Part shown: positions 8,197 through 15,680 of the stretch, piece after piece
Position numbering within the stretch: the stretch's first letter is position 1
Layout of the letters: every line of letters begins with the position of its first letter
Assembly (NCBI GenBank): GCA_964610205.1
Contig: CAZSVI010000029.1
Location: 1 to 32,379, forward strand
Length of the DNA stretch: 32,379 nt
Reading direction: 5' to 3'
Source of the DNA: CAZSVI01 sp964610205
GTDB taxonomy: Bacteria; Bacillota; Clostridia; DSM-8532
Notes under the pieces: generated by a model
Told to the model about the DNA's origin: nothing
What the model saw: only the letters and a program-made list of their open reading frames with translations
Databases searched by the model: none
Program-made: the position numbers and the translations under genes

Positions 8197-8461
8197 TCAT
8201 GATATAATATCCTCGCAAACGAGGATATTATATGCCTCCGGCGGATTTGATGCGCGTGCATAATTTTTTTGCTTCGCAAAAAATGCACATGCGCGATTAT
8301 ATCATGCAATTTCTTCGAAATTCATGATATAATATCCTCGCAAACGAGGATATTATATGCCTCCGGCGGATTTGATGCGCGTGCATAATTTTTTTGCTTC
8401 GCAAAAAATGCACATGCGCGATTATATCATGCAATTTCTTCGAAATTCATGATATAATATC
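8197..8461. repeat. Tandem array: two identical 125-bp hairpin-rich units plus a 15-bp partial third
   Basis: The units at 8197-8321 and 8322-8446 are identical over 125 bases, and the third copy stops after TCATGATATAATATC at 8461. Each unit contains three palindromes. H1 is a perfect 14-bp stem with a CAAA loop (8202-8233). H2 is an imperfect hairpin with a TTC loop (about 8253-8295). H3 is an 11+6-bp stem with a TTC loop (8296-8333) that spans the unit junction and shares its right arm with the next H1, so H1 and H3 cannot both form. The array lies between the divergent sua5 and proB genes. I see no transposase and no obvious coding potential. It may be a palindromic mobile or REP-like repeat of the genome. 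Confidence 0.9.
8450..8458 (+). promoter_or_regulatory. Extended -10 box (TGATATAAT) in the terminal repeat, possible proB promoter
   Basis: TGATATAAT is a perfect extended -10. The same string ends every repeat unit, and its reverse complement also occurs in each H3 hairpin. This copy lies about 100 bases before the proB ATG and is the nearest plausible promoter. No good -35 is found 17 bases upstream, so the call rests on the extended -10 alone. Confidence 0.35.
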
Positions 8462-8559
8462 TCAGGTAAAAATTTTCGGTAAAATTATGATTCCTATCGT
8501 ATTTTTTAAACTTACGGGCGGAATCAAAACTGAAACAAATAATAAGGAAGTGCTTTTAA

Positions 8560-9381
8560 ATGTCGGTACAATACAGACTTGCCCTGAAAGAGGCAAAAAG
8601 GATTGTAATAAAGGTCGGAACCTCATCTCTGACGCATAAGACGGGAAGGATGAACCTTGTGAGGTTGGACAGGCTTTCTATGGTGATTTCCGAACTTATC
8701 AACCAAGGTCTTGAGGTAGTTTTAGTATCGTCCGGTGCAATCGGGGTTGGAATGGGAAAACTTAACTTTACGGTACGGCCTCAGGCTATGGGTATTAAGC
8801 AGGCACTGGCTGCAATCGGACAATGCGAATTGATGAATATATACAGTAAAATGTTTTCGGTCTATAATCAAATTGTAGCGCAGGTTCTATTAACCAAAAA
8901 TGATGTGGATGACAATTTAAAGAGAAGAAATATAGAAACTACCTTCGAACATTTATTGGAGCAGCGTGTACTCCCTATTGTAAATGAAAATGACACAATT
9001 GCCACCGATGAAATCCGCTCAATGGATCTTTTCGGTGATAATGATACTCTCTCTGCGGTTGTTGCCCAACTGCTTCATGCGGATTTGTTAATTATTCTTT
9101 CGGATATTGACGGTTTTTACAATGCCAATCCAAAGGTATACCCGGACTGTATGCTTATCAACACTGTTTTGGAAATAACCGATGAATTACGAAAATGCGC
9201 CGGCGGTGAAGGCTCAGTACTGGGAACCGGAGGCATGGTAACGAAACTGAATGCAGCTGATATAGTAAATAACTCAGGAATTCATATGGTTTTAGCAAAC
9301 GGAGATGATCCATTGATTGTTTTTAATATATTAAACGGCGAAAAAGTTGGGACTTTGTTTGTTGGAAAGAACAAAAAATAG
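8560..9381 (+). CDS. proB: Glutamate 5-kinase (short form without PUA domain)
   Basis: Phosphorylates glutamate to glutamyl 5-phosphate, the first step of proline synthesis. It has the amino-acid kinase fold: RIVIKVGTSSLT near residue 14, VVLVSSGAIGVGMGKL, NENDTIATDEI, FGDNDTLSAVVAQLL, LLIILSDIDGFYNANP, and GTGGMVTKLNAADI. It ends at residue 273, so the C-terminal PUA domain of about 100 residues found in many ProB proteins is missing. Short forms are known, and no frameshift is visible. AAGGAAG lies about eleven bases before the ATG. proA is not adjacent; the next gene is HU. The possible promoter lies inside the hairpin-repeat array. Confidence 0.95.
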   Translation: MSVQYRLALKEAKRIVIKVGTSSLTHKTGRMNLVRLDRLSMVISELINQGLEVVLVSSGAIGVGMGKLNFTVRPQAMGIKQALAAIGQCELMNIYSKMFSVYNQIVAQVLLTKNDVDDNLKRRNIETTFEHLLEQRVLPIVNENDTIATDEIRSMDLFGDNDTLSAVVAQLLHADLLIILSDIDGFYNANPKVYPDCMLINTVLEITDELRKCAGGEGSVLGTGGMVTKLNAADIVNNSGIHMVLANGDDPLIVFNILNGEKVGTLFVGKNKK

Positions 9382-9402
9382 TATAATTCAACAAATTACA
9401 TT

Positions 9403-9471
9403 ATATTATGGTATAATTTTTATTTTCCTAGAATACTCTGGAAGTTCTGTAAGCGGCCTATACCATAATAT
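9403..9471. repeat. Perfect 13-bp inverted repeat between proB and hup
   Basis: ATATTATGGTATA (9403-9415) and its exact reverse complement TATACCATAATAT (9459-9471) are separated by 43 bases. The left arm overlaps an extended -10-like TGGTATAAT (9409-9417) pointing toward hup. It may be a pair of operator half-sites or the ends of a small insertion. I have no functional assignment. Confidence 0.6.
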
Positions 9472-9538
9472 TTACACCCATTAGAAGCACTTGATGGAAA
9501 AATTTTTAATTTTTTTCGGAAAACACGGGCTGAAACAC

Positions 9539-9567
9539 TTGACATTAGTGGGTTTTCATTATAAAAT
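9539..9567 (+). promoter_or_regulatory. SigA promoter of hup
   Basis: A perfect -35 TTGACA (9539-9544) is followed after 17 bases by TAAAAT (9562-9567), one mismatch from TATAAT. Transcription would start near 9574, about 27 bases before the HU start codon. Confidence 0.8.
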
Positions 9568-9600
9568 GATGTCGAAATTAAGTGCGGGAGGTTATCTTGT

Positions 9601-9876
9601 ATGAACAAAACAGAATTAGTAAATGCTATTGCTGCAAAATCAGGCTTAAGCAAAAAGAATAGCGAAGCTGCGCTGAATGCGTTGGTCTCTTCTGTTGAAG
9701 ATGCTCTGGTTGCGGGTGAAAAGGTAGTATTGGTTGGATTCGGTACTTTTGAAGTGAAGGCGAGAGCCGAAAGAAAAGGCAGAAATCCCCAAACCAAGGA
9801 AGAAATTATAATCCCTGCTTCCAAGGCACCTGTTTTCAAAGCAGGCAAGGGCCTGAAAGACAAGATTAATAAGTAA
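9601..9876 (+). CDS. hup: HU-family nucleoid DNA-binding protein
   Basis: A 91-residue HU protein, dimeric, binding and bending DNA non-specifically to organise the nucleoid. It begins MNKTELVNAIAAKSGLSKK, followed by the VGFGTFEVKARAERKGRNPQ segment leading into the beta arm and the PAFKAG-like end (here PVFKAGKGLKDKIN). The strong GGGAGG at 9586-9591 is nine bases from the ATG. The gene is a monocistronic unit with its own promoter (9539-9567) and terminator (9889-9923). Confidence 0.97.
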   Translation: MNKTELVNAIAAKSGLSKKNSEAALNALVSSVEDALVAGEKVVLVGFGTFEVKARAERKGRNPQTKEEIIIPASKAPVFKAGKGLKDKINK

Positions 9877-9888
9877 TCTGCTCAAAGA

Positions 9889-9923
9889 AAAATGCTCTGC
9901 CGTTGGCAGGGCATTTTAATTTT
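9889..9923 (+). terminator. Intrinsic terminator of hup
   Basis: A 12-bp stem (AAATGCTCTGCC with GGCAGGGCATTT, one G-U pair) with a three-base loop is followed by a T-rich stretch. It starts about 12 bases after the HU stop. The A-rich left flank means it may also stop the convergent transcript of the ZIP gene. Confidence 0.85.
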
Positions 9924-9946
9924 CGTAATATCTATGGATATACCTG

Positions 9947-10717
9947 CTAACCGAAAAAGGAAATCAGCGCTCCGGCAAGTATCCCTGCCATATTTCCGGC
10001 CAGCGGCATCCTTCCTTTATATAGAGAACGGGATTCATTCATTAAATCACCCATACTGACATAAAGCATTGCTCCTCCCGCAACACCAAGACAGATTGCG
10101 GAAAAAGCATCTGAAATACTGCCGAATGCAGCACCGAGGAAAGCCCCCATACCCATGGGAACTCCTGAAAGAATGGTTATAAGAAATACTTTTACGGGCT
10201 TAATTTTTCCCATCCTTAATGGAATTGCCATTGCCATTCCCTCAGGTATATCATGTAAAAGCATTGCGATTGATAATGTGATACCCATACTGGTTCCGGT
10301 CTGAAAACCGGCTCCTACCGCAAATCCTTCCGGAAGGTTATGCAGTGATACGGCAAAAACCATCATCCAGCCGGAAAGCATAACAGGCTGCCTTCCTTCT
10401 TTTTTCAAATAATACTTCAGGCCCTGGTCAACAAAAACAATCATTAAAACACCAAGTAAAAGGCCGACAGAAGTGTATCCAAACCCACCGGCTCTATATC
10501 CCTCCGGTAATAGTTCCATGCATACCATACTAATCATAAGCCCCGCAGTAAACTCCAACAGGGTACTTTTTATGCGGTTTGAAAGAGTTGCCGGAAAAAA
10601 AGCTGTAAGACCTCCGAGCCCGGTACCTGTAATTCCCGTAATTAAACCGGCTATGGCAATCTCCGGTAAACCGTAAGGCATCATTCCCGATGCCGGTAAA
10701 ATTTTTCCATCAAACAT
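9947..10717 (-). CDS. ZIP-family metal transporter (ZupT-like)
   Basis: A membrane protein of 256 residues with about eight predicted helices. The two signature metal-site helices are present: SLHNLPEGFAVGAG and LLHDIPEGMAMAIP, each with a HxxPEG core, plus a glycine-rich first helix GLITGITGTGLGGL and a MELLPEG segment. ZIP proteins import divalent metals such as zinc, iron or manganese. The frame extends to an ATG at 10768 that lacks a Shine-Dalgarno. I chose the ATG at 10717, preceded by AAGGA about nine bases upstream, though 10768 cannot be excluded. A palindrome next to a TATAAT upstream may be a metal-responsive operator. The specific metal is not readable from sequence. Confidence 0.9.
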   Translation of the reverse strand: MFDGKILPASGMMPYGLPEIAIAGLITGITGTGLGGLTAFFPATLSNRIKSTLLEFTAGLMISMVCMELLPEGYRAGGFGYTSVGLLLGVLMIVFVDQGLKYYLKKEGRQPVMLSGWMMVFAVSLHNLPEGFAVGAGFQTGTSMGITLSIAMLLHDIPEGMAMAIPLRMGKIKPVKVFLITILSGVPMGMGAFLGAAFGSISDAFSAICLGVAGGAMLYVSMGDLMNESRSLYKGRMPLAGNMAGILAGALISFFG

Positions 10718-10772
10718 TTTGCCTTTTCCTTGATCTATAACATATACTGTGGAATACGACTTATTCATTGAT

Positions 10773-10798
10773 TTAGGAATGAGCCATTCCTTATTATA
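10773..10798 (-). promoter_or_regulatory. Candidate operator and -10 box upstream of the ZIP transporter gene
   Basis: On the minus strand a TATAAT (plus 10793-10798) is followed at once by a palindrome, AGGAATG-N3-CATTCCT (10775-10791), extendable to nine-base arms with one mismatch (10773-10793). No convincing -35 is present. A palindrome just downstream of a -10 is a typical repressor position. Its TTAGG...CCTTA ends recall DtxR/MntR-type boxes, but this is inference. Confidence 0.4.
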
Positions 10799-10811
10799 TG
10801 TTCCTGAGCAT

Positions 10812-10843
10812 AAAAAAAGAATTCCCGTATAAACAGAATTCTT
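10812..10843 (-). terminator. Intrinsic terminator after the flagellar fliD-fliS-fliT-like run
   Basis: Read on the minus strand, AAGAATTC and GAATTCTT pair as an 8-bp stem around an 11-base loop, followed directly by a run of T. It lies about 55 bases past the stop of the FliT/FlgN-like gene and separates the flagellar block from the ZIP gene. Confidence 0.8.
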
Positions 10844-10898
10844 GTACTATAAAGATATTGGTCTTTTTTTCTAGAAATCATAAGGTAAAAATTAAAGG

Positions 10899-11378
10899 TT
10901 ACTTTTTCTTATCAAAAAAATAAGATGGATTATTTGACGGCTTAAAATTATAAGCTGTCGTAATTTTTCTTCCGGCGTTGACATCCTTGATCTTATTTGC
11001 AAGATCCTTCTGAATGCCCTTTGCACTATTGTAACTATCCTTTTCTACCAGGATAATGGATTCGACCGTATCTGTAATATTTCGGATCAACTCCTTAAGC
11101 TCATTTCTTCCATTAAGCGAAGAATTGGAGAGGTCTTCCAGGCTTTTAATGTCCAACATCTCTTTTAAATTGTCTGACGCCATTAAAAATGCATCATCCA
11201 ATTGATGAATATACTGTATTATTTCATCTTTCTTACTTAAAATCTGTTCAATGCTATCCAGCTTATGCGTATAAAAAGCCTTATTCTGTTTTTCCGATAA
11301 TCCCTTTAATCTGATTAGCATTTCCAATTTTTTTTCAGATAAGGCTACCATTTGGTTTAATATCTGCTGATCCTGCAT
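10899..11378 (-). CDS. Flagellar export chaperone, FlgN/FliT-like
   Basis: A 159-residue, mostly helical, charged protein with predicted coiled-coil character and no membrane segment. The C-terminal part (AKGIQKDLANKIKDVNAGRKITTAYN) resembles the end of FlgN-family chaperones, which keep hook-associated proteins unfolded for export. It follows fliS directly, the position held by fliT in B. subtilis, so it probably serves FliD. GGAGGAGG precedes the ATG at 11378; the frame upstream of it is open but unsupported. Sequence similarity within these chaperones is low, so the name is by position and composition. The transcript ends at the terminator at 10812-10843. Confidence 0.7.
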   Translation of the reverse strand: MQDQQILNQMVALSEKKLEMLIRLKGLSEKQNKAFYTHKLDSIEQILSKKDEIIQYIHQLDDAFLMASDNLKEMLDIKSLEDLSNSSLNGRNELKELIRNITDTVESIILVEKDSYNSAKGIQKDLANKIKDVNAGRKITTAYNFKPSNNPSYFFDKKK

Positions 11379-11465
11379 GTGCCTCCTCCATAGATATATG
11401 GAATACACCTGTTGGTATATTCCTGTAACGAATAACCTATATGGTAATTCCATACCCTTTTATCA

Positions 11466-11870
11466 TCAGCCAACTACTGCGGCAGCCTCTTTTTTCAGAG
11501 GGTGCTTGGCAAGCTTCATGGCCTGCTCCCAGGTGTCCCTGAGTTCTCTGGCAAAAACCAGAACCTCCTCAAGGATAATCTCACTCTTTTGTACATTAGC
11601 ATCTATAAGCCTGCGATGCATATAATCATATAATAACAACATATTTGAAGATACTTCATACTTCTGATTAAGCGTTGACATAAATTCAATTATTATATTT
11701 TGAGATTTTAAAATGTTAATATGAGCCCCCTCCAAATCATTTTTAGCTATAGAATATTGCGCTTTCATTATAAACTTAATGAGCCCGCTATATAACATTA
11801 GAGTCAGTTCTTCGGGCTGAGCCGTAACCGCACTGTTTTCCCTGTATTGATTATAACCTGTCAGATTCAT
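11466..11870 (-). CDS. fliS: Flagellin export chaperone FliS
   Basis: A 134-residue helical-bundle chaperone that binds the C terminus of flagellin and prevents early polymerisation. It begins MNLTGYNQYRENSAVTAQPEELTLMLYSGLIKFI, the typical FliS N terminus (NxYxxNxVxTAxPxELxxMLYxG), and continues with LNQKYEVSSNMLLLYDYMHRRL. AGGAGG lies about ten bases before the ATG at 11870, which I prefer over an upstream in-frame start. It is located between fliD and the FliT-like gene. Confidence 0.95.
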   Translation of the reverse strand: MNLTGYNQYRENSAVTAQPEELTLMLYSGLIKFIMKAQYSIAKNDLEGAHINILKSQNIIIEFMSTLNQKYEVSSNMLLLYDYMHRRLIDANVQKSEIILEEVLVFARELRDTWEQAMKLAKHPLKKEAAAVVG

Positions 11871-11939
11871 AAGTTTGCTTCCTCCTGATAACAACATTAT
11901 TTTAAAAAAAGAGGATCTCTCCTGCTCTAATCAGACTCT

Positions 11940-13847
11940 TTAGCTCATCGCACTTAGTTGAGAAACCAGCCAGTCCATTTGAGAATTCATCTGGTTCATA
12001 TGTTTTTCCAGTTGCGAAAACTGCCAGTAATAATTTTCCTCTTTTTTAACAAGTTTTACTAGCAGCTCACTAATTCTTTCATTATATGTATATATATCTC
12101 GGGCGAGAGTACTGTTGTTTGCCGAGGTATCACCTTCAATACCGGCTTTTTCCAGAAGCGTTCCTTTTCTGCCGCTACTATCCCGGATAATTGAAATATT
12201 GTTTTCAATTATATCGGATATGCGGAACAACAGACCCTGCTCCTGATAACGCGTCTGCCTCTGGCTTGTTGTTAAACTCCTGGTATAATTAGGTTCGCTT
12301 TCCGAAGTTTGTTTAAAAAGACTTTTTACTTCATCCGGCCTCTGGCGTATCGCTTCCTTCAGCTTTTCTTCGTTTATTGTGAGCTTTCCTTTATCCAGAT
12401 AAGATGTTGATGATATTCCTATGGAAGAAAGACTTATTCCAACTCCTTCAACGGAATCAATGAGAGCCATCCTCATAGAGGACTGTATTTCCTGCAGAAT
12501 AGGATCATTCCTCAGAAGTCCGGTTTTGGCTTTATTTTCCCACTTCTCTATTTCATGTTCTGTCATTGCTTCCTTCTGTTCATTGCTTAAAGGCAGGTAA
12601 TTCCGGTCATATTTTTCAGAAAGAGTTGTACTGAACATGTCTATCAGGTTATTATACTCATCTACAAAGCTTTTAATGGAATCAACAACAGAGTCAACAT
12701 CCTGCTCCACCGTAATGGTTTCTCCGTCACCTACCGCGGGATGCGGATTTTTCAGTGTATATTCAATCCCGTTTACAGTAAAGGTATTCGTACTCCGGGT
12801 TACCGTTACATTATCAATTACCGCAATGGCATCCACGCCCTCGATAGTAATCGGATCTGAAGCATTTATACCAATTGAAGAGAAAAAGGTACCCGCAGTT
12901 TCCGAAATTCTGATATTATCCCCGGCACCTGTCTGTTTCGCAGTAATACTAAACGTATCAGAGGCTTCGTCATAACGCATTCTGGCATTCGCTTTTTTAT
13001 CATTATTAATGGCAGTCATAACTACTGTTAACGTATCATCTTCAGAAAATGTAAAGGCCGCACCATTTATTTCAAAAGAGACATTGCCGGACGCGTCAAA
13101 AGTCAACGTACCGTTGAGTTGTTCCACTAAATCACTTAATGTACTTCTCATTGAGATGCGGTTGGACGCTCCTGAGTTTATCCCGAGAGACGCCAGCCCA
13201 TCATCCGCCGTACCACTATATAGTGTCAGCTTTGATGCGCCGCCTTCAGTGGATAGCTGCAACTCTCCCGAAGCATTCGAAACTGCTATTTTCCCTGATC
13301 CAAACGCGTCATCCAGAAGTTTTTGAAGCCCGCCCGTTGCGTCGCCTATAAGATCATCCAGATCATCATAGTTTGCCAGTGTTATTTCCCTTGTTACACC
13401 ATCTAGTGTTACCCGTATGCTTTTCCCGGACAAGTTAAAATCGGTAACCTCCCCGGTTATTGGTTTAGATACGGAACCCCCGCTGACAGCCGTATCCGCC
13501 GTAGCCAACTGCATAACCTTAACCGTATGGCTGCCGACTTCCGCCTCGGAAGTCCCTTTGACCGACACATACTCCTGAGAGGCAGATGTGGCAGTTAAAA
13601 CTTTAAAAGCTTTATCGGAAAGGAGATATGACGCCGGCCTTGCTACATCAAAAAACTTTTGATTAAACCCTCTTAGAGCGTTGGTAAACTCACGGTAAGC
13701 ATCCTGCCGCCATTCGGCGAGCTGCTTCTGTTGCTCCAGCTTTGTAAGAGGAATCCTTTCAACCCGCATTAAATCGCTAACTATCTTCTCTGTATCCAAA
13801 CCCGATGCTATTCCGGTTAAGCGGAAATTTGAACCTATAATACTCAT
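11940..13847 (-). CDS. fliD: Flagellar filament cap protein FliD (HAP2)
   Basis: Caps the growing filament and guides flagellin insertion. It has 635 residues. The N-terminal FliD domain (RLTGIASGLDTEKIVSDLMRVERIPLTKL) and the C-terminal domain (EEKLKEAIRQRPDEVKSLF, then a helical end with EENYYWQFSQLEKHMNQMNSQMDWL) flank a central Ser/Thr/Gly-rich variable region. It is longer than the B. subtilis protein, mostly in this outer region. AAGGTGA lies a few bases before the ATG. flaG ends four bases upstream, so the two are translationally close. Transcription probably comes from the SigD promoter before flaG. Confidence 0.95.
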   Translation of the reverse strand: MSIIGSNFRLTGIASGLDTEKIVSDLMRVERIPLTKLEQQKQLAEWRQDAYREFTNALRGFNQKFFDVARPASYLLSDKAFKVLTATSASQEYVSVKGTSEAEVGSHTVKVMQLATADTAVSGGSVSKPITGEVTDFNLSGKSIRVTLDGVTREITLANYDDLDDLIGDATGGLQKLLDDAFGSGKIAVSNASGELQLSTEGGASKLTLYSGTADDGLASLGINSGASNRISMRSTLSDLVEQLNGTLTFDASGNVSFEINGAAFTFSEDDTLTVVMTAINNDKKANARMRYDEASDTFSITAKQTGAGDNIRISETAGTFFSSIGINASDPITIEGVDAIAVIDNVTVTRSTNTFTVNGIEYTLKNPHPAVGDGETITVEQDVDSVVDSIKSFVDEYNNLIDMFSTTLSEKYDRNYLPLSNEQKEAMTEHEIEKWENKAKTGLLRNDPILQEIQSSMRMALIDSVEGVGISLSSIGISSTSYLDKGKLTINEEKLKEAIRQRPDEVKSLFKQTSESEPNYTRSLTTSQRQTRYQEQGLLFRISDIIENNISIIRDSSGRKGTLLEKAGIEGDTSANNSTLARDIYTYNERISELLVKLVKKEENYYWQFSQLEKHMNQMNSQMDWLVSQLSAMS

Positions 13848-13851
13848 ATCG

Positions 13852-14214
13852 TCACCTTCTCTCGTCGACTAAAATTCCTGCCATTTCCAGTATATTTGCA
13901 ACCATATCCAGGATTTTCTCTGAAGGTATTTCCCGAATGACTTCTTTTGTTTCCGTATCAATCACTTTAACCATGATTTCCTTTGTTCCCGCATGTACGG
14001 AGAACTCCAAGGCGCGGTTTGACGCTACCATCGCTTTGTTTGCTCTTTCGATAGCACCAATAACCATTTTCTCAGATAAAGCAATCCGTGATTCTTCCGG
14101 TGTACTTTCTTCCTGCTTTTTAACGGGAATTTCTTTTGGCACTTTTTGAGCAGATACCGGTAATTTTACCGCTCGCTCAACAATTTTCGCAGCATCCATG
14201 CTCTCAATTCTCAT
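13852..14214 (-). CDS. flaG: FlaG family flagellar protein
   Basis: A 120-residue protein with a charged, disordered N-terminal half and the FlaG domain at the C terminus: ALEFSVHAGTKEIMVKVID, then ETKEVIREIPSEKILDMVANILEMAGI. FlaG proteins are encoded before fliD in many bacteria and affect filament length; their biochemistry is not settled. The ATG at 14214 has GGAGG eight bases upstream; a TTG five codons earlier overlaps that site and is unlikely. It is the first gene of the flaG-fliD-fliS-fliT-like unit, with a SigD-type promoter at 14248-14275. Confidence 0.9.
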   Translation of the reverse strand: MRIESMDAAKIVERAVKLPVSAQKVPKEIPVKKQEESTPEESRIALSEKMVIGAIERANKAMVASNRALEFSVHAGTKEIMVKVIDTETKEVIREIPSEKILDMVANILEMAGILVDERR

Positions 14215-14247
14215 AGCGGATCCCTCCAAATATATTATTTATAGTAT

Positions 14248-14275
14248 ATATCGGAAAAAATTTAACTTAATTTTA
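14248..14275 (-). promoter_or_regulatory. SigD (sigma-28) type promoter of flaG-fliD-fliS
   Basis: On the minus strand TAAA (plus 14272-14275) and TCCGATAT (plus 14248-14255) are separated by 16 bases; the consensus is TAAA-N15-GCCGATAT. Seven of eight -10 bases match, and it is 34 bases upstream of the flaG ATG. Confidence 0.6.
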
Positions 14276-14355
14276 ATATTTATTTAGTTTCCAGTATATT
14301 GAATTTGATGGTATCCTTTGTATATTAAATGCTTCGGATAACATTTCCCTTTGTT

Positions 14356-15600
14356 CTATAATTTCAACAGCATTATCATATGCGCAAGGTCTTCGAATTT
14401 ATTGATTTTCATTAAATTGTAAATATGCATAATGTAACTGCTGTTGTGTTCAACGGTTTTAACAAATTTTTGTATTATGCCGATGGCGGTGTCTGATGTT
14501 ATATTCCCCTTCAAATAGCTTGCATGACCAATGACAAGAAGACGAATAAGCGCATAATGAACCGCAAGCATCATAAAGCTCTCAAAGACGGTTTTTTCAG
14601 GTGAATAAGGAAATACGTGAAAATATATGTAATTCACTAAATAATTCTCCAGAATATACTCGTTCTTTCTCAAAAACGGCATCCCATATTCCTGGTATGC
14701 CTGCAGGTAGTGATCCCCCAGGCTCTCTGCGCCCGGCCTGTAATTTATCCCCTGCAAAGCATCCGATACTAATTTGAAGTACTCTCCGCACTCGTTTGAA
14801 CCGAATGCAAAACGTTCCAGGCCGATTTCCACAAGAATTTTCAGCTGAAAAAGGGCATTGACGTTGAGCTTTGATAACGGCTCCCTGTATGTTCCCGGAA
14901 GGCTGATGCCTCTTGTAAATTTATCTAAAACCATAGGAATATTTACCGCATCCTTATCGATTTTTAAGCACATCATCCCCAACAGACAAACCCTTTCCCA
15001 TATTTCATATTCTCTTGCCTTTAAAATCTGTACACAAACATTTCGGATTTTATGAAAATACTCTTTTATCGTAGAATTTTCATTCATACCCATTGAAAGC
15101 TTGTTATTTATGATATGCCTGGTGTTGATCGGTTCCTGAATGATTTGAAACCGAATTCCCTCTTTGTCCGATAAAAGCAATTTTGCTGCAATCGGACAGG
15201 AAAGCGACAATGTTTTTTCAAGTTCTCCATACACGGAATTTGTATTTCTTGGATATGTCATGCACACATTGCCCAACACATGTACTCCATAAGCCTTTTG
15301 CAGTGTACACATACAGTCTGATGAAAGAAAAGCGCAACTGCTGTTCTGATCTTTTACAATCATTCCGTATTCTTCTTCATTCGTACTATTTTTGTTCCTG
15401 ATCAAATGCTTGTCTATCTTTTCTCTTATATCGGGATCCTGAATATTTTTTAATCGATGATAATGATATTCATCAACAAAAATACACCATTGGCCCATAC
15501 AGCAATTGTCACCGCAAGTACGGCCATCACATACAAATTCTTCATAACAGTATGGTACTAAAACATTTCGGGTATCATTTTCTCTTTGTTTGCTCTCCAT
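14356..15600 (-). CDS. fliB: Flagellin lysine-N-methylase FliB
   Basis: Homologous to FliB, which methylates lysine side chains of flagellin. Its N-terminal third is Cys-rich, as expected for a family thought to bind an Fe-S cluster: C18, C24, C29, C33, C34 and C39, then C89, C96, C98, C113 and C135 (segments DGRTCGDNCCMGQW and SLSCPIAAK). The remaining two thirds are helical without clear motifs. The length of 414 residues is normal. GGAG lies seven bases before the ATG. Its position between hag and flaG supports a flagellin substrate. The adjacent flagellin has one lysine in its variable region (see findings). Repeat element A lies 80 bases upstream. Confidence 0.88.
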   Translation of the reverse strand: MESKQRENDTRNVLVPYCYEEFVCDGRTCGDNCCMGQWCIFVDEYHYHRLKNIQDPDIREKIDKHLIRNKNSTNEEEYGMIVKDQNSSCAFLSSDCMCTLQKAYGVHVLGNVCMTYPRNTNSVYGELEKTLSLSCPIAAKLLLSDKEGIRFQIIQEPINTRHIINNKLSMGMNENSTIKEYFHKIRNVCVQILKAREYEIWERVCLLGMMCLKIDKDAVNIPMVLDKFTRGISLPGTYREPLSKLNVNALFQLKILVEIGLERFAFGSNECGEYFKLVSDALQGINYRPGAESLGDHYLQAYQEYGMPFLRKNEYILENYLVNYIYFHVFPYSPEKTVFESFMMLAVHYALIRLLVIGHASYLKGNITSDTAIGIIQKFVKTVEHNSSYIMHIYNLMKINKFEDLAHMIMLLKL

Positions 15601-15680
15601 ATAATAACTCCAGTTCCTATGCCATTGCAGAAATGATTAACCGGTGCTTTACCATGGCATCGTATTTAAAAATGCTCAAC

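Noticed and set aside
8109..8309. Open frame of 66 codons on the minus strand across the hairpin repeats
   Set aside because: It is made of palindromic repeat sequence, shows no Shine-Dalgarno and has no recognisable protein features.
8197..8461. CRISPR array reading of the tandem repeat
   Set aside because: The units are directly abutting and identical, without unique spacers, and no cas gene is near.
9420..9863. 147-codon minus-strand frame opposite the HU gene
   Set aside because: It lies antisense to the certain HU gene and crosses its promoter and leader; it is a mirror of HU codon pattern, not a gene.
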